Assembly: GCA_963837325.1 (NCBI GenBank)
Contig: CAWIMV010000001.1
Coordinates: forward strand, 2,046,001 to 2,110,000
Length of the DNA: 64,000 bases
Origin: CAVQKZ01 sp963837325
GTDB lineage: Bacteria > Actinomycetota > Actinomycetes > Mycobacteriales > Jatrophihabitantaceae
Reading direction: 5' to 3'
Shown here: positions 9,240 through 18,658 of the stretch, piece by piece
Layout: the number at the start of each line of letters is the position of its first letter
Numbering within the stretch: position 1 is the first letter of the stretch
Program-made: the position numbers and the translations under genes
The notes under the pieces: generated by a model
Told to the model about the DNA's origin: nothing
The model's database searches: none
Seen by the model: only the letters and a program-made list of their open reading frames with translations

Positions 9240-10316
9240 TCAGCGCGGCTCAAGCATGCGCGCGACTTCGTCCCGGTAGCGACTCGTCTCGAAGCCTTGC
9301 TCCGCGAGCCAGTCGTCGTCGAAGAACGTGCGGGCGTAGCGCTCTCCGCCGTCGCAGAGCAGAGTGACGATGCTGCCGGACCGGTCGGCGGCTCGAAGCT
9401 CGGCGGCGATGTGCAGGGCACCCCAGAGATTGGTGCCGGTGGACGGGCCGATGCGACGGCCGAGGAGCGGTTCCATCGCCCGGACCATCGCAATCGAGGC
9501 GGCGTCAGGGACCGCGATCATCCGGTCGACGACGCCGGGAAGGAAGCTCGGTTCGACGCGTGGACGGCCAATGCCTTCGATGCGGGAGCCCGTCGCGGTC
9601 GTGAGCCCGTCGTCGTCGCGCCAACCCGGGAAGAAGGCCGAGTTCTCCGGATCGACGACCGCCAGCGAGGTGTCGTAGCGGCGGTAGCGGATGAAGCGAC
9701 CGATCGTCGCGCTCGTTCCGCCCGTCCCCGCGCCGACGACGATCCAGCGGGGCACCGGGAACCGTTCGAGCGACATCTGCTCGAAGATCGACTCGGCGAT
9801 GTTGTTGTTGCCCCGCCAGTCGGTCGCGCGCTCGGCGTAGGTGAACTGGTCGAGGTAGTGCCCGCCGGTCTCCGCGGCGAGCCGGGCGGCCACGGCGTAG
9901 ACGGTCGTCGGGTCGTCGACGAGATGACACTGCCCGCCCTCGCGCTCGATGAGAGCGATCTTCTCGGTGCTCGTCGAGCGTGGCATCACCGCGACGAACG
10001 GCAACCCCAGCATCCGCGCGAAATACGCCTCGCTGATCGCCGTTGATCCCGACGAGGCCTCGATGACCGTCGTCCCCTCAGCGATCTCGCCGTTGCACAG
10101 CGCGTACAAGAACAGCGAGCGGGCCAGCCGGTGTTTGAGCGATCCGGTCGGATGGGTCGATTCATCTTTGAGGTACAGGTCGACGTCGGGGAACGCGGCC
10201 AACGGCACGGGGACGAGGTGGGTGTCGGCCGAGCGGTTGGCGTCGGCCTCCACCCGCCGGATCGCCTCGTCCACCCAGTCGCGGGACTTGCGCGAACTGC
10301 GATCAAGGTCATCCAC
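9240..10316 (-). CDS. cds1: PLP-dependent L-cysteine desulfhydrase, Cds1 type
   Basis: This 358-residue fold-type II PLP enzyme of the cysteine synthase superfamily has the characteristic block LYLKDESTHPTGSLKHRLAR. In it the lysine of SLKHR (about residue 62) forms the Schiff base. The EASSGSTAISEAYFAR loop and the GAGTGGT phosphate-binding loop follow. This arrangement matches mycobacterial Cds1, which degrades L-cysteine to pyruvate, ammonia and H2S. A GTG start at 10316 places the protein just after the acyltransferase stop (14 bp), making it the last gene of a minus-strand operon. The exact start is less certain because no strong ribosome-binding site is seen. Confidence 0.85.
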   Translation of the reverse strand: MDDLDRSSRKSRDWVDEAIRRVEADANRSADTHLVPVPLAAFPDVDLYLKDESTHPTGSLKHRLARSLFLYALCNGEIAEGTTVIEASSGSTAISEAYFARMLGLPFVAVMPRSTSTEKIALIEREGGQCHLVDDPTTVYAVAARLAAETGGHYLDQFTYAERATDWRGNNNIAESIFEQMSLERFPVPRWIVVGAGTGGTSATIGRFIRYRRYDTSLAVVDPENSAFFPGWRDDDGLTTATGSRIEGIGRPRVEPSFLPGVVDRMIAVPDAASIAMVRAMEPLLGRRIGPSTGTNLWGALHIAAELRAADRSGSIVTLLCDGGERYARTFFDDDWLAEQGFETSRYRDEVARMLEPR

Positions 10317-10330
10317 GACCCGATTGTGGC

Positions 10331-10972
10331 TCAACTTGGCAGGTTTGGGGCGCGACGGTCCTTGATGACCCGAGCCGGAAGTCCGACGGCAACGCTGTAC
10401 GCGGGGAGGTCGCGGGTCACGACCGCGTTCGCGCCAACGACCGCGCCTTCTCCGATGCGCACGCCGCGGGACACCGTGACCTTGGTGCCCAGCCACACGT
10501 TGCGTTCGATGCGTACGCGGGACTTCTCGATACCCTGGTCCTTGATGGGCAGCCGCAGGTCGGCGAACTTGTGGTCGAAGTCGGAGATGTACACGCTGTC
10601 GGCGATCAGCGCCGAATCGCCGATCTCAACATCGAGGTAACAGTTGATCGAGACATCGCGCGCCAACACGCCCTTGTCACCCAGGCTCAGCGTGCCCTCG
10701 TGGCAGCGCAGGGCGGTGTTGACACCCAGGTGCAGCCATCGCCCCAGGATCAACCGGCCGTAGCCGCGCCGCGCATAGATCTCGACCCCGCGGTCCATGA
10801 ACACGAACCCACGCGTGATCACGTGGGGACTGCGCAGCTTGAACCGCAGGAACCGCCAGTACCGCACCAGGTACCACGGCGTGTAGGCCCGGTTGCGCAG
10901 CACCCAGCGCAGTGAGGACAGCGTGCAGAACCGCGCGCTGCGCAACGGCGGCGACTCACGACGCTGCAGCAC
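10331..10972 (-). CDS. Hexapeptide-repeat (LbH) acyltransferase
   Basis: The 213-residue protein begins with a GTG inside the end of the HAD gene (17-bp overlap). After a basic N-terminal segment it shows left-handed beta-helix hexapeptide repeats, including LILGRWLHLG, LSLGDKGVLARDV and VEIGDSALIADSV. Then comes the CysE/NodL/LacA-type block VWLGTKVTVSRGVRIG with GAVVGANAVVTRDLP. The histidine in ISDFDHKF is positioned like the catalytic base of acetyltransferases. The acceptor is unknown: sugar, polyketide or serine are all possible. Confidence 0.82.
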   Translation of the reverse strand: MLQRRESPPLRSARFCTLSSLRWVLRNRAYTPWYLVRYWRFLRFKLRSPHVITRGFVFMDRGVEIYARRGYGRLILGRWLHLGVNTALRCHEGTLSLGDKGVLARDVSINCYLDVEIGDSALIADSVYISDFDHKFADLRLPIKDQGIEKSRVRIERNVWLGTKVTVSRGVRIGEGAVVGANAVVTRDLPAYSVAVGLPARVIKDRRAPNLPS

Positions 10973-11627
10973 CGACGCCGTCCAGTCCGAACACGCCGGC
11001 CAGGTCAGGCGGCGCGGGGCAGACCACCAACGGCTGCGCGGCGACCAACTCCCCCGGCGCGGCATAACCCCAACCGGCGCCCACTGTCGCGATGCCGTGC
11101 GCTCGTGCCCCCTCGACGTCGTACTTGCGGTCTCCGACCATGACCACCCTCGACGGATCGGGCCGACCCAACCGCGCCAGCACCGCACCGATCACCAGCG
11201 TCTTGGTGGCCCGGGAACCGTCCAGGTCGTCGCCACCGATGACCTCGAAGTATTGGGAGATGCCGAGGTGCTCGACCACCGCCACCGCGTAAGGCTCGGC
11301 CTTGCTCGTCGCGACCGCCAGCCGCATTCCGGCCGCTTGCAGCCCCGCTAGCACCGGGAGGATTCCGTCGTAGAGCGAAGTGTTGAACATGCCGTCGCGG
11401 CCGTAGTACTCGCGGTATGCGCCGATCACGTCGGCGAGCGCCGCATCGCCGATCAGCGGCGGCAGCGAATCGTAGAGCGACGGACCGAGCAGGGTGCGCT
11501 CGGTGCGCCCGTCCAGGGGTGGCAAGCCATTCGCGGCGAAGGCGTACCGCAGCCCGCCGAGGATGCCCGGCGCCGAATCCGACAAGGTGCCGTCCAGGTC
11601 GAACATGATCACCACGGTGGCCGCCAT
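10956..11627 (-). CDS. HAD-superfamily phosphatase (phosphoglycolate-phosphatase-like)
   Basis: The four HAD motifs are present. Motif I is FDLDGTLSDS at residue 9, with the nucleophile Asp and the general-acid Asp two later. Motif II is the threonine/serine of AVATSKAE, motif III the lysine of RATKTLVI, and motif IV is VMVGDRKYDVEGAR. The cap domain between motifs I and II is the alpha-helical C1 type, as in Gph and PgmB. The protein is 223 residues, the usual length. It starts 3 bp after the methyltransferase stop and overlaps the acyltransferase start, so all are probably co-translated. The substrate is unknown. Confidence 0.87.
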   Translation of the reverse strand: MAATVVIMFDLDGTLSDSAPGILGGLRYAFAANGLPPLDGRTERTLLGPSLYDSLPPLIGDAALADVIGAYREYYGRDGMFNTSLYDGILPVLAGLQAAGMRLAVATSKAEPYAVAVVEHLGISQYFEVIGGDDLDGSRATKTLVIGAVLARLGRPDPSRVVMVGDRKYDVEGARAHGIATVGAGWGYAAPGELVAAQPLVVCPAPPDLAGVFGLDGVGAAAS

Positions 11628-11630
11628 GGC

Positions 11631-12557
11631 TTAGCGCTTGAGGCCGGTGATCTCGGCGTTGTAGAACAGGCCCTTGGGCACGAGCCGCTCGAGCACTCGA
11701 TCGACCGCAGAGAGCCGCTGCCAGGCCCGCACCGCGAAGTTCGCCCACCGCATCCCGAGCTTGTCCTTGGGCACCGCGCACTCGAACGTGCGCACCGGCC
11801 AGCCGAACCACGCCGCTGTCAGCTCGGCCGTGGTCACCTTCACGTCGACGGCACCGGCCCGTCGCGCGGTCGCCTCCAGCTCCGCGGGCGGAAAGGTGTG
11901 GATGTCAACCACCGATTCCAGCGCAGCGGCGTGCGAGGACTCGTCGAGTTCCTCCTGGGGACGCCGCCAGGCGGCAAGAGCCGGCAGCCGGGTGGCGTGG
12001 GTCGTGGCCCACCAGGTGAACCGCGACAGCCGCCGCGCGATGAAATCGCCGTGCCGCGTCGGCTCGCCGGCGAAGACGAACCGACCGCCGGGTTTGAGCA
12101 CCCGCAGCACCTCGCGGAAGGCGAGCTCGACGTCGGGGATGTGGTGCAGCACGGCGTGGCCGACGACGAGATCGAAGCTGTCGTCGTCATAGGGCAACCG
12201 CTCCGCGTCCGCTACGCGGCCCTCGACCTCGAACCCGAGCGACTTCGCATTGCGCTGCGCAACCTCGACCATGCCCGGGCTGAGGTCGCTCACGTGGCCC
12301 TCGTCCAGCACACCGGCGAGCTTGAGATTCAGGGTGAAGAACCCGGTACCGCAGCCCAGTTCGAGCGATGTCGGGTAGGGCCAGCCCGCTCTGCCGGCCA
12401 CGTGCTCGAAGCGGTCGCGGGCGTAGTCGATGCACCGCTGGTCGAACGAGATCGACCACTTCTCGTCGTACGTGCCGGCTTCCCAGTCGTGGTACAGAAC
12501 GTTGGCCAACTTCGGGTCGTGCCAGGCGGCCGCAACCTGCTCCGCGCTCGCACTCAT
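11631..12557 (-). CDS. Class I SAM-dependent methyltransferase (Methyltransf_11 type)
   Basis: This 308-residue protein starts at the ATG that overlaps the crotonase stop (ATGA at 12554-12557), indicating translational coupling. AdoMet motif I, SLELGCGTGFFTLNL, is near residue 62, with DLSPGMVEVA after it, then FDLVVGHAVLHHIPD and VLRVLKPGGRFVFAGEP. The length beyond the fold (about 80 residues with tryptophan- and arginine-rich helices) suggests a lipid or large hydrophobic substrate. The operon partners (acyl-CoA hydratase, acyltransferase) are compatible with that but do not prove it. Confidence 0.88.
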   Translation of the reverse strand: MSASAEQVAAAWHDPKLANVLYHDWEAGTYDEKWSISFDQRCIDYARDRFEHVAGRAGWPYPTSLELGCGTGFFTLNLKLAGVLDEGHVSDLSPGMVEVAQRNAKSLGFEVEGRVADAERLPYDDDSFDLVVGHAVLHHIPDVELAFREVLRVLKPGGRFVFAGEPTRHGDFIARRLSRFTWWATTHATRLPALAAWRRPQEELDESSHAAALESVVDIHTFPPAELEATARRAGAVDVKVTTAELTAAWFGWPVRTFECAVPKDKLGMRWANFAVRAWQRLSAVDRVLERLVPKGLFYNAEITGLKR

Positions 12558-13363
12558 CGCGCCGGCGCTCCGGTGAAGCGGGCGTGGCCCGGGCCGGACT
12601 CGATGAAGGACGCCATGCCGATCGTGCGGTCCTCGGTCGCGAACAGCGACGCGAACAGGTGCGACTCCAGGCGCAGGCCGGCGCTCAGGGCGCCATCGAG
12701 GCCACCGTCGATCGCCGCCTTCGCCGCGGCCAGTGCCAGCGCCGGGCCCTTGGCCAACTTCGCGGCAAGTGCGACGGCCGCCGGATAGACCTCGGCCGCG
12801 GGGACGACGACGTCGACCAGGCCGATGTCCAGAGCTTCGTCGGCCTCGACGAACCGGCCGCTGAAGATGAGGTCCTTGGCCTTTGCCGGTCCGATCAGCC
12901 GGGGCAGCCGCTGGGTGCCACCGGCACCCGGGATGATGCCGAGGAGGATTTCGGGCTGGCCCCAGCGGGCGTTGTCGGCGCTGACCCGGAAGTCCGCACT
13001 CACCGCCAGCTCGCACCCACCGCCGAGCGCGTACCCGGTGACCGCCGCGATCACCGGCATGGGCAGCGTGGCCATCGCCCCCAGCGCGGCCGATAGGCGG
13101 TTAGCGTCGCGCATCATCTCGGCATGGCCCTGGGCGGCGAACTCCTTGACGTCCGCGCCCGCGGCGAACACCTTCTCGCCGCCGTACAGGACCACGGCGC
13201 GCACCGATTCGTCGGCCCGCAGCTGAGCCGCGGCCGCGCCAAGCTCTTCCTGCATCTGGGTATTCAGGGCGTTCATCGGCGGACGATCGAGCCGGACGGT
13301 CGCGACGCCGAGGGGCGAACCGTCCGAACCGTCGCCCATATCCACCCGAACCAGCTCAGCCAT
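12554..13363 (-). CDS. Enoyl-CoA hydratase/isomerase family protein
   Basis: Crotonase fold of 269 residues. The oxyanion-hole motif FAAGADVKEF is near residue 64. GYALGGGCELAVSADFRV follows, with GQPEILLGIIPGAGGTQRLPR carrying the catalytic glutamates expected of EchA-type hydratases. The ATG at 13363 was chosen because GGAG stands 6 nt upstream; a second ATG 12 bp further upstream is possible. It probably takes part in beta-oxidation of fatty or branched acyl-CoA. It lies 52 bp after the ABC ATPase gene on the same strand and overlaps the methyltransferase start. Confidence 0.9.
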   Translation of the reverse strand: MAELVRVDMGDGSDGSPLGVATVRLDRPPMNALNTQMQEELGAAAAQLRADESVRAVVLYGGEKVFAAGADVKEFAAQGHAEMMRDANRLSAALGAMATLPMPVIAAVTGYALGGGCELAVSADFRVSADNARWGQPEILLGIIPGAGGTQRLPRLIGPAKAKDLIFSGRFVEADEALDIGLVDVVVPAAEVYPAAVALAAKLAKGPALALAAAKAAIDGGLDGALSAGLRLESHLFASLFATEDRTIGMASFIESGPGHARFTGAPAR

Positions 13364-13415
13364 GGACAACTCCATCGTCGGCGAACGCAACCAGTGGAGC
13401 CTAGGCGACGCGCGA

Positions 13416-14213
13416 TCAGAGGGCGCGCGCGTACCACCGGCCGCCGCGCTTCTCGACGTGCAGCTTGAGTCCGAACGTGGCCGAGAGGTGCTTGTCGGTG
13501 AGCACGTCGCGGACCAGGCCGGCCGCCACGACAACGCCCTCGCGCAGCAGCATGACGTGCGAGATCCCGGGCGGCAGCTCCTCGACATGGTGGGTCACGA
13601 GCACCGAGGCGGCCGCGTCGGGGTCAGCCGCGAAACGAGTGAGGCGGCGCAGGAGGTCTTCGCGCCCGCCGAGATCCATCCCGGCGGCAGGCTCGTCGAG
13701 CAAGAGCAGTTCGGGGTCGGTCATCAGCGCGCGGGCGATCAGGACCCGCTGACGCTCACCCTGACTGAGCGTTCCGTAGGTCCGCTCACCCAGCGGACCC
13801 ACGCCCATCCGGTTCAGCAGCTTGCCCGCGCGCCGCATGTCAGCGCGGCCGTAGGCCTCACGCCATCGGCCCAACACCGAATAGCCGGCGCTCACCACGA
13901 CGTCGAGAACCCTTTCGCCGTTGGGAATTCGCTGCTCGAGGGCCGCGCTGGCCAGTCCGATCCGCGGGCGCAGCTCGAACACGTCGACGCTGCCGAGCCG
14001 TTCCCCGAACACGTACGCCGCGCCGGACGTCGGGTGCATAACAGCTGCCGCGACCTGCAGCAGCGTCGTCTTGCCTGCCCCGTTCGGCCCGAGCACCGCC
14101 CACCGCTCGTCCTCTTCGACCGTCCAGTTGATCCGGTCGAGCAGGATCTTCGAGCCGCGTCGGATGGTCACGTCGACGAACTGCAGCACCGCGTCGGGGT
14201 TGAGTTCGGACAC
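13416..14213 (-). CDS. ABC transporter ATP-binding protein
   Basis: A single 265-residue nucleotide-binding domain. Walker A is GPNGAGKTTLLQ near residue 43, the signature is LSQGERQRVLIARAL near 150, Walker B is LLLLDEPAAGMD, and the switch histidine is in VTHHVEEL. The family resembles the ModF/YlmA-like stand-alone ATPases found in actinobacteria. No permease gene is nearby, so its membrane partner, if any, is elsewhere. GTG start. It is the first gene of the six-gene minus-strand operon that ends with cds1. Confidence 0.9.
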   Translation of the reverse strand: MSELNPDAVLQFVDVTIRRGSKILLDRINWTVEEDERWAVLGPNGAGKTTLLQVAAAVMHPTSGAAYVFGERLGSVDVFELRPRIGLASAALEQRIPNGERVLDVVVSAGYSVLGRWREAYGRADMRRAGKLLNRMGVGPLGERTYGTLSQGERQRVLIARALMTDPELLLLDEPAAGMDLGGREDLLRRLTRFAADPDAAASVLVTHHVEELPPGISHVMLLREGVVVAAGLVRDVLTDKHLSATFGLKLHVEKRGGRWYARAL

Positions 14214-14261
14214 GCGTCAATCAAAGCGTACGAATCCAGCTCCGCAGCGCATCAGGGTCGG

Positions 14262-15437
14262 CTAGTCGGCCGGCCCGATACTCAGCGTGACCACGGTGTG
14301 ATGCGGTTGCCCCGCTGCGTCGAGCCAGGTCACTGAGACCGCGTCACCGGGGTCGTGGGCGGCCAATGCGGCACTCAGGGCGGCGGCCGAGTTGATCGAC
14401 GTGCCACCGACCGCCGTGATGACGTCACCGGCGACGATGCCCGCGTTCGCGGCCGGCCCGCCGGCGAGGACGGACTCGATGCCCGCACCCGCGGAACTGT
14501 CCGTCGCCGAGACGCCCAGGAAGCCCGGGTAGCCGAGATGGATCGTGGCCGAAGCGTGGCCGACCTCGATCTCGGCCGCGATCGCCGTCGCCGTGGTGAT
14601 CGGAATCGCGAACCCGACGGTGGTCCCGCGCCGGTTCGCCGAGGCAGCGGTGTCCATGCCGACCACGTGGTTGGCCGAGTCGTAGAGCGGCCCGCCGGAG
14701 TCGCCGGCGGCGATCGCAGCGTCGGTCTCGATCATGCCGGTCAGCCGCTCGGGGTTCTGGCCGCTCTCGTCCGTCGCAGTCAAGGACTGGTTGAGCGCCA
14801 GCACCGTTCCGGTGGCCGCGCTCGGCACGCCCCCTGTGCCCCCGGCGTTGCCGACGCCGGTGACCGTTGTGTCCACCTGGGTCGCGGCCACGTTCGCCGC
14901 GCTGCCGAGGTTCGCCGTCTGCAGGCCGGACGCGTTGCGTAGCTGCAGCACCGCGACGTCCTTGCTCGGATCGGTGCCGACAACGGTCGCGGTGTAGGTC
15001 TTGCCGGTCGTCACGACCTGCACGGAGATGCTGGTGGCGCCGGCGATCACGTGATTGTTCGTCAGGATCTCCCCCGACGACGTGAGCACCATCCCCGTGC
15101 CGGCCGCCCTCGCGCGCTGGTATTTCAACACGGTGTTGATGTCGACGACGCCGACCTGCTGCGGCGCGCTGGCCGTACCTGTAGCGGCTGCGCCGCTGTT
15201 CCCCGACCCCGAACCTTGCTTCCCGGTGCCGTTCTGATCCATGGCCGGCGCCACCTGTGCCGCCGAGCCGGACCCCGAGACGACCTGGCCGTCATGGTTG
15301 GTGACGGCCACGCCGGCAACAACCGCGGCCGCGACGAGCCCCGTCGCCCCCACCACGATCGGCGTCCGGCGTCGCGAAGGGCGCGGCGGCAGCGCCGCAT
15401 CGGGGCTGATGGGCTCGGCGCGATACTGCTCGGACAT
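14262..15437 (-). CDS. HtrA-like S1C serine protease with PDZ domain, membrane anchored
   Basis: The start is fixed by GGAGG 9 nt upstream. The protein (391 residues) has a proline/arginine-rich cytoplasmic start, one transmembrane helix (about 29-48), a glycine/serine-rich linker, then a trypsin-like domain. The triad is visible: His in LTNNHVIAGA, Asp in SKDVAVLQL and Ser in AAGDSGGPLY. A C-terminal PDZ domain (about 310-385, GYPGFLGVS onwards) completes the DegP/PepD arrangement. It would act outside the membrane in envelope protein quality control. The sequence shows no dedicated regulator. Confidence 0.92.
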   Translation of the reverse strand: MSEQYRAEPISPDAALPPRPSRRRTPIVVGATGLVAAAVVAGVAVTNHDGQVVSGSGSAAQVAPAMDQNGTGKQGSGSGNSGAAATGTASAPQQVGVVDINTVLKYQRARAAGTGMVLTSSGEILTNNHVIAGATSISVQVVTTGKTYTATVVGTDPSKDVAVLQLRNASGLQTANLGSAANVAATQVDTTVTGVGNAGGTGGVPSAATGTVLALNQSLTATDESGQNPERLTGMIETDAAIAAGDSGGPLYDSANHVVGMDTAASANRRGTTVGFAIPITTATAIAAEIEVGHASATIHLGYPGFLGVSATDSSAGAGIESVLAGGPAANAGIVAGDVITAVGGTSINSAAALSAALAAHDPGDAVSVTWLDAAGQPHHTVVTLSIGPAD

Positions 15438-15598
15438 CTGGTTCCACCTCCGTCGGCCACTCGGACCCGAGCGACTCGAATCCCAGGTAACCCGGCGTGA
15501 CGAATCGACGGCTGAGCGTCGGCCATGCGCCGGCTGAGAATGGTGGGGGCGCCCCGGGGCCGAGCCGTCCGGCCACGCGCATTGACTACAGTCCAGCG

Positions 15599-17740
15599 AT
15601 GCCGCCCGAACCACCCGCTGCCCCCGCCGCCGTAATGCCGGAGCGGGCCTGGCCGGGCCGGCCATTTCCCTTGGGCGCCAGTTGGGACGGCGAGGGCGCG
15701 AACTTCGCGCTTTGGTCGACGACCGCAACGGCGGTGAGCGTCTGCCTCTTTCGGGACGGCCACGAGACGCGGATCCCGCTCGAAGACACCACCTACCACG
15801 TCTGGCACGGCTACCTGCCGGGCGTCGGGCCGGGCCAGCGCTACGGCTTCCGGGTCGACGGACCGCACGACCCAGCCCGCGGGTTGTTCCACAACCCGGC
15901 GAAACTGCTCGTCGACCCGTACGCCCGGGCGTTGGAAGGCGACTTCGTCGATGACCCCGCCGCCTACGCCGACAACCCGCAGGACTCCGCGCCGTACGTA
16001 CCGCGCAGCGTGCTCGTTCACGACGCGTTTCCGTGGGGCGACGACCACCGTCCGAACGTGCCGTGGGACGACACCGTCATCTACGAGCTGCACCTGCGCG
16101 GTTTCACCCTCCAGCACCCCGACATCCCGCCGGACCGGCGCGGGACGTACGCCGGGCTGGCCCACCCAGCCGCTATCGACTACCTGCGCAGCCTGGGTAT
16201 CACGGCGGTCGAGCTGATGCCGATCCATCAGTTCGTCAGCGAGCCGGCGTTGCAGCGCCGAGGGATGTCGAACTACTGGGGCTACAACTCGGTCGGATTC
16301 TTCGCACCGCACGCCGCGTACTCCTCGCACCCTGGATCGGACGCGGGTGGTCCGGTCCGCGAGTTCAAGGCGATGGTGCGTGCGCTGCACGCGGCCGGTA
16401 TCGAGGTCATTCTCGACGTCGTCTACAACCACACCGCCGAAGGCGCCCCCGACGGCCCGTTGCTGTCGTTCCGCGGCATCGACAACGGCTCGTACTACCG
16501 GCTCGCAGTCAATGACCCCTCGACCTACGCCGACTACACCGGCTGCGGCAACACCTTCGACCCCCGCCGGCCGTTCCCGTTGCAGTTGATCACCGACTCG
16601 TTGCGGTACTGGATCACCGAGATGCACGTCGACGGCTTCCGCTTCGACCTGGCGTCGGCGCTGGCTCGTTCCCTGCACGCGGTCGACAAGCTGTCGTCGT
16701 TCTTCGACACCATCCACCAGGACCCGATCATCTCGCAGGTCAAGCTGATCGCCGAGCCCTGGGACGTCGGCGACGGCGGTTACCAGGTGGGCGAGTTCCC
16801 ACCGCTGTGGACGGAGTGGAACGGCAAGTACCGCGACACCGTGCGCTCGTTCTGGTCCTCGGGCGATGGCGGGGTCAGAGACCTGGCCTTCCGGCTGTCC
16901 GGCTCGTCGGACCTGTACGGCGACGACGGCCGGCTGCCGATCGCGTCGATCAACTTCGTCACCGCCCACGACGGGTTCACGATGCGCGACCTGGTGTCCT
17001 ACGAACGCAAGCAGAACGAGGCCAACGGCGAGAACAACCGCGACGGTACCGACGACAACCGCTCGATCAACGGCGGTGTCGAGGGTGATCCGGCGCCTCC
17101 GGACGTGGTCGCGCTGCGCCTGCGGCAGGCCCGAAATCTGCTGACCACTCTGCTGCTGTCGACGGGAGCACCCATGCTCGTCGCCGGGGACGAGCGCTGG
17201 CGCACCCAAGGCGGCAACAACAACGCGTACTGCCAGGACAACGCGGTGTCGTGGCTGGACTGGACGTCCTCGCCGGAGGAGCAGGACATGCTCGCCCTCG
17301 TGCGCCGGTTGCTGGCGTTGCGGCGCTCGGCTCCGGTGCTGCGGCAGCCGGCCTTCTTCGAGGGGCAGCCGGTCGCGGCCGGCGACGGCTGCAAGGACCT
17401 GGCCTGGTTCCATCCCGCCGGGCACGAACTGGCCTCGCCGGACTGGTTCGACGGCGGCCTGCGCTCGATCGGCATGTACCTGGACGGGCGCGGCCTGCGG
17501 CATCGCGATGCGCGGGGCCGGGTGATCGTCGACGATTCCTACCTGCTCCTGCTGCATGCCGGTGACCAGCCCGGCATCTTCCGGCTGCCCGCGGCGCCGT
17601 GGGCCGACCGCTATCAGGTCGTCATCGACACCGCCGAGGCCGGCGGCCGGCCCGGCACCAGTACTCCTGAGGTCGCGGGCGGCACCGACCTGCCGATCGG
17701 CGCGCGCACGTCGTTGCTGATGAGAGTGCAACGCGACTAG
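15599..17740 (+). CDS. glgX: Glycogen debranching enzyme GlgX (GH13_11)
   Basis: The 713-residue protein starts with the CBM48-like domain typical of GlgX/isoamylase (PLGASWDGEGANFALWS). The GH13 barrel has VILDVVYNHTAEG, DGFRFDLASAL (nucleophile Asp about 350), LIAEPWDVG (acid/base Glu about 386) and VTAHDGFTM (transition-state Asp about 458). It cleaves alpha-1,6 branches, normally after phosphorylase trimming, and glgP is present in the window. The ATG at 15599 lies 6 nt after a TACAGT -10-like hexamer (15587-15592), suggesting a leaderless mRNA. A second in-frame ATG at 15635 is possible. Confidence 0.95.
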   Translation: MPPEPPAAPAAVMPERAWPGRPFPLGASWDGEGANFALWSTTATAVSVCLFRDGHETRIPLEDTTYHVWHGYLPGVGPGQRYGFRVDGPHDPARGLFHNPAKLLVDPYARALEGDFVDDPAAYADNPQDSAPYVPRSVLVHDAFPWGDDHRPNVPWDDTVIYELHLRGFTLQHPDIPPDRRGTYAGLAHPAAIDYLRSLGITAVELMPIHQFVSEPALQRRGMSNYWGYNSVGFFAPHAAYSSHPGSDAGGPVREFKAMVRALHAAGIEVILDVVYNHTAEGAPDGPLLSFRGIDNGSYYRLAVNDPSTYADYTGCGNTFDPRRPFPLQLITDSLRYWITEMHVDGFRFDLASALARSLHAVDKLSSFFDTIHQDPIISQVKLIAEPWDVGDGGYQVGEFPPLWTEWNGKYRDTVRSFWSSGDGGVRDLAFRLSGSSDLYGDDGRLPIASINFVTAHDGFTMRDLVSYERKQNEANGENNRDGTDDNRSINGGVEGDPAPPDVVALRLRQARNLLTTLLLSTGAPMLVAGDERWRTQGGNNNAYCQDNAVSWLDWTSSPEEQDMLALVRRLLALRRSAPVLRQPAFFEGQPVAAGDGCKDLAWFHPAGHELASPDWFDGGLRSIGMYLDGRGLRHRDARGRVIVDDSYLLLLHAGDQPGIFRLPAAPWADRYQVVIDTAEAGGRPGTSTPEVAGGTDLPIGARTSLLMRVQRD

Positions 17741-17745
17741 TCGCG
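17732..17745. repeat. 14-bp perfect palindrome at glgX stop
   Basis: CGCGACTAGTCGCG is perfectly self-complementary and spans the glgX stop codon, between convergent glgX and murQ. It has no T-run, so at most it is a weak bidirectional termination signal. It could also be chance in GC-rich DNA. Confidence 0.35.
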
Positions 17746-17779
17746 CCCGGCGTCCTCGCGGACTCCGCGTCCCGGCCGG

Positions 17780-18658
17780 CTACCGGGCGGCCAGCGCGTC
17801 GCGCAACGACACGTGGGCCGCAGCGCGTTGCGTCGCCTCGTGCGGAGCGAGCCCGGCGACCAGGTGCAGGACGGCGGCGCGCGCGTTCCAGTCGCACGCC
17901 TCCAGACCGGCCCAGGCGGCTGCGGGCGGGCAGCCGGAGATTTCGGCGACGATCCCGGCCGAGCGTTCACGCAGCTTGGCGTTGGCCGCGACCACGTCGA
18001 CCATCAGGTTGCCGTGTACCCGCCCGGCGCGGGTCATCGCGACAGTGCTCATTGCGTTGAGCGCGATCTTCTGCGCCGTGCCCGCGGTCAAGCGGGTCGA
18101 CCCCCGCAGCACCTCGTCGCCGACTGGCACCACGACCGCGACAGCGGCCAGCTCGGCCAACGGGGACGCCGGCGCGGTGACGACGGCAATGAGGGCCGCA
18201 CCCGACGCCAGCGCGCTGTGCGCGGCCGTGAGCGTGTAAGGCGTCCGCCCGCTCGCCGCGACCGCGACGACGACGTCGGCTGCGCTCAATTCGACCGCGG
18301 CCAGGTCGGCCGTAGCGGCGGTCGCGTCGTCCTCATCCCAGTCGGTTCCGGCCAGGCTGCTGCGCGCGCCGGCGAGCACCGCTACGATCCGTTCGGTCGG
18401 CAGCCCGAACGTTCCCGGCAGCTCGGCCGCTTCGGCGACGGCGAGGCGCCCCGACGAACCGGCCCCGACCAACACCAGCCGGCCGCCGTCGAGCAGGCGG
18501 GCGGCTATCAGCTCGGCCGCCGCGCAGATGTTTGCGCTCGCAGTACGGACGGCCGGCACCACCCGCTCCTCGGCTTGCAGCAGCAGCTCGACGATCTCCT
18601 CGTTGCGCAACAGGTCAAGCTGCGGTGCCGGCTCGCGGCCGGAAGCGTCCGCCGTCAC
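17780..18658 (-). CDS. murQ: N-acetylmuramic acid 6-phosphate etherase MurQ
   Basis: The 292-residue protein has the SIS sugar-phosphate isomerase fold, with the MurQ signature VLVGAGSSGRLAVAEAAELPGTF near residue 62. Also present are VVAVAASGRTPYTL, LTAGTAQKIALNAMSTVAM and VHGNLMVDVVAANAKLRERS. It cleaves the lactyl ether of MurNAc-6-phosphate to GlcNAc-6-phosphate plus D-lactate, the key step of muropeptide recycling. The GTG start overlaps the upstream stop as GTGA (18655-18658), so translation is coupled. The neighbours nagA and dasR give it a coherent pathway. Confidence 0.93.
   Translation of the reverse strand: MTADASGREPAPQLDLLRNEEIVELLLQAEERVVPAVRTASANICAAAELIAARLLDGGRLVLVGAGSSGRLAVAEAAELPGTFGLPTERIVAVLAGARSSLAGTDWDEDDATAATADLAAVELSAADVVVAVAASGRTPYTLTAAHSALASGAALIAVVTAPASPLAELAAVAVVVPVGDEVLRGSTRLTAGTAQKIALNAMSTVAMTRAGRVHGNLMVDVVAANAKLRERSAGIVAEISGCPPAAAWAGLEACDWNARAAVLHLVAGLAPHEATQRAAAHVSLRDALAAR

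Noticed and set aside
15125..17731. 868-codon open frame on the minus strand across glgX
   Set aside because: It is the antisense shadow of a high-GC gene: arginine/valine/glycine-rich composition, no family motifs, while glgX on the plus strand has every catalytic motif.
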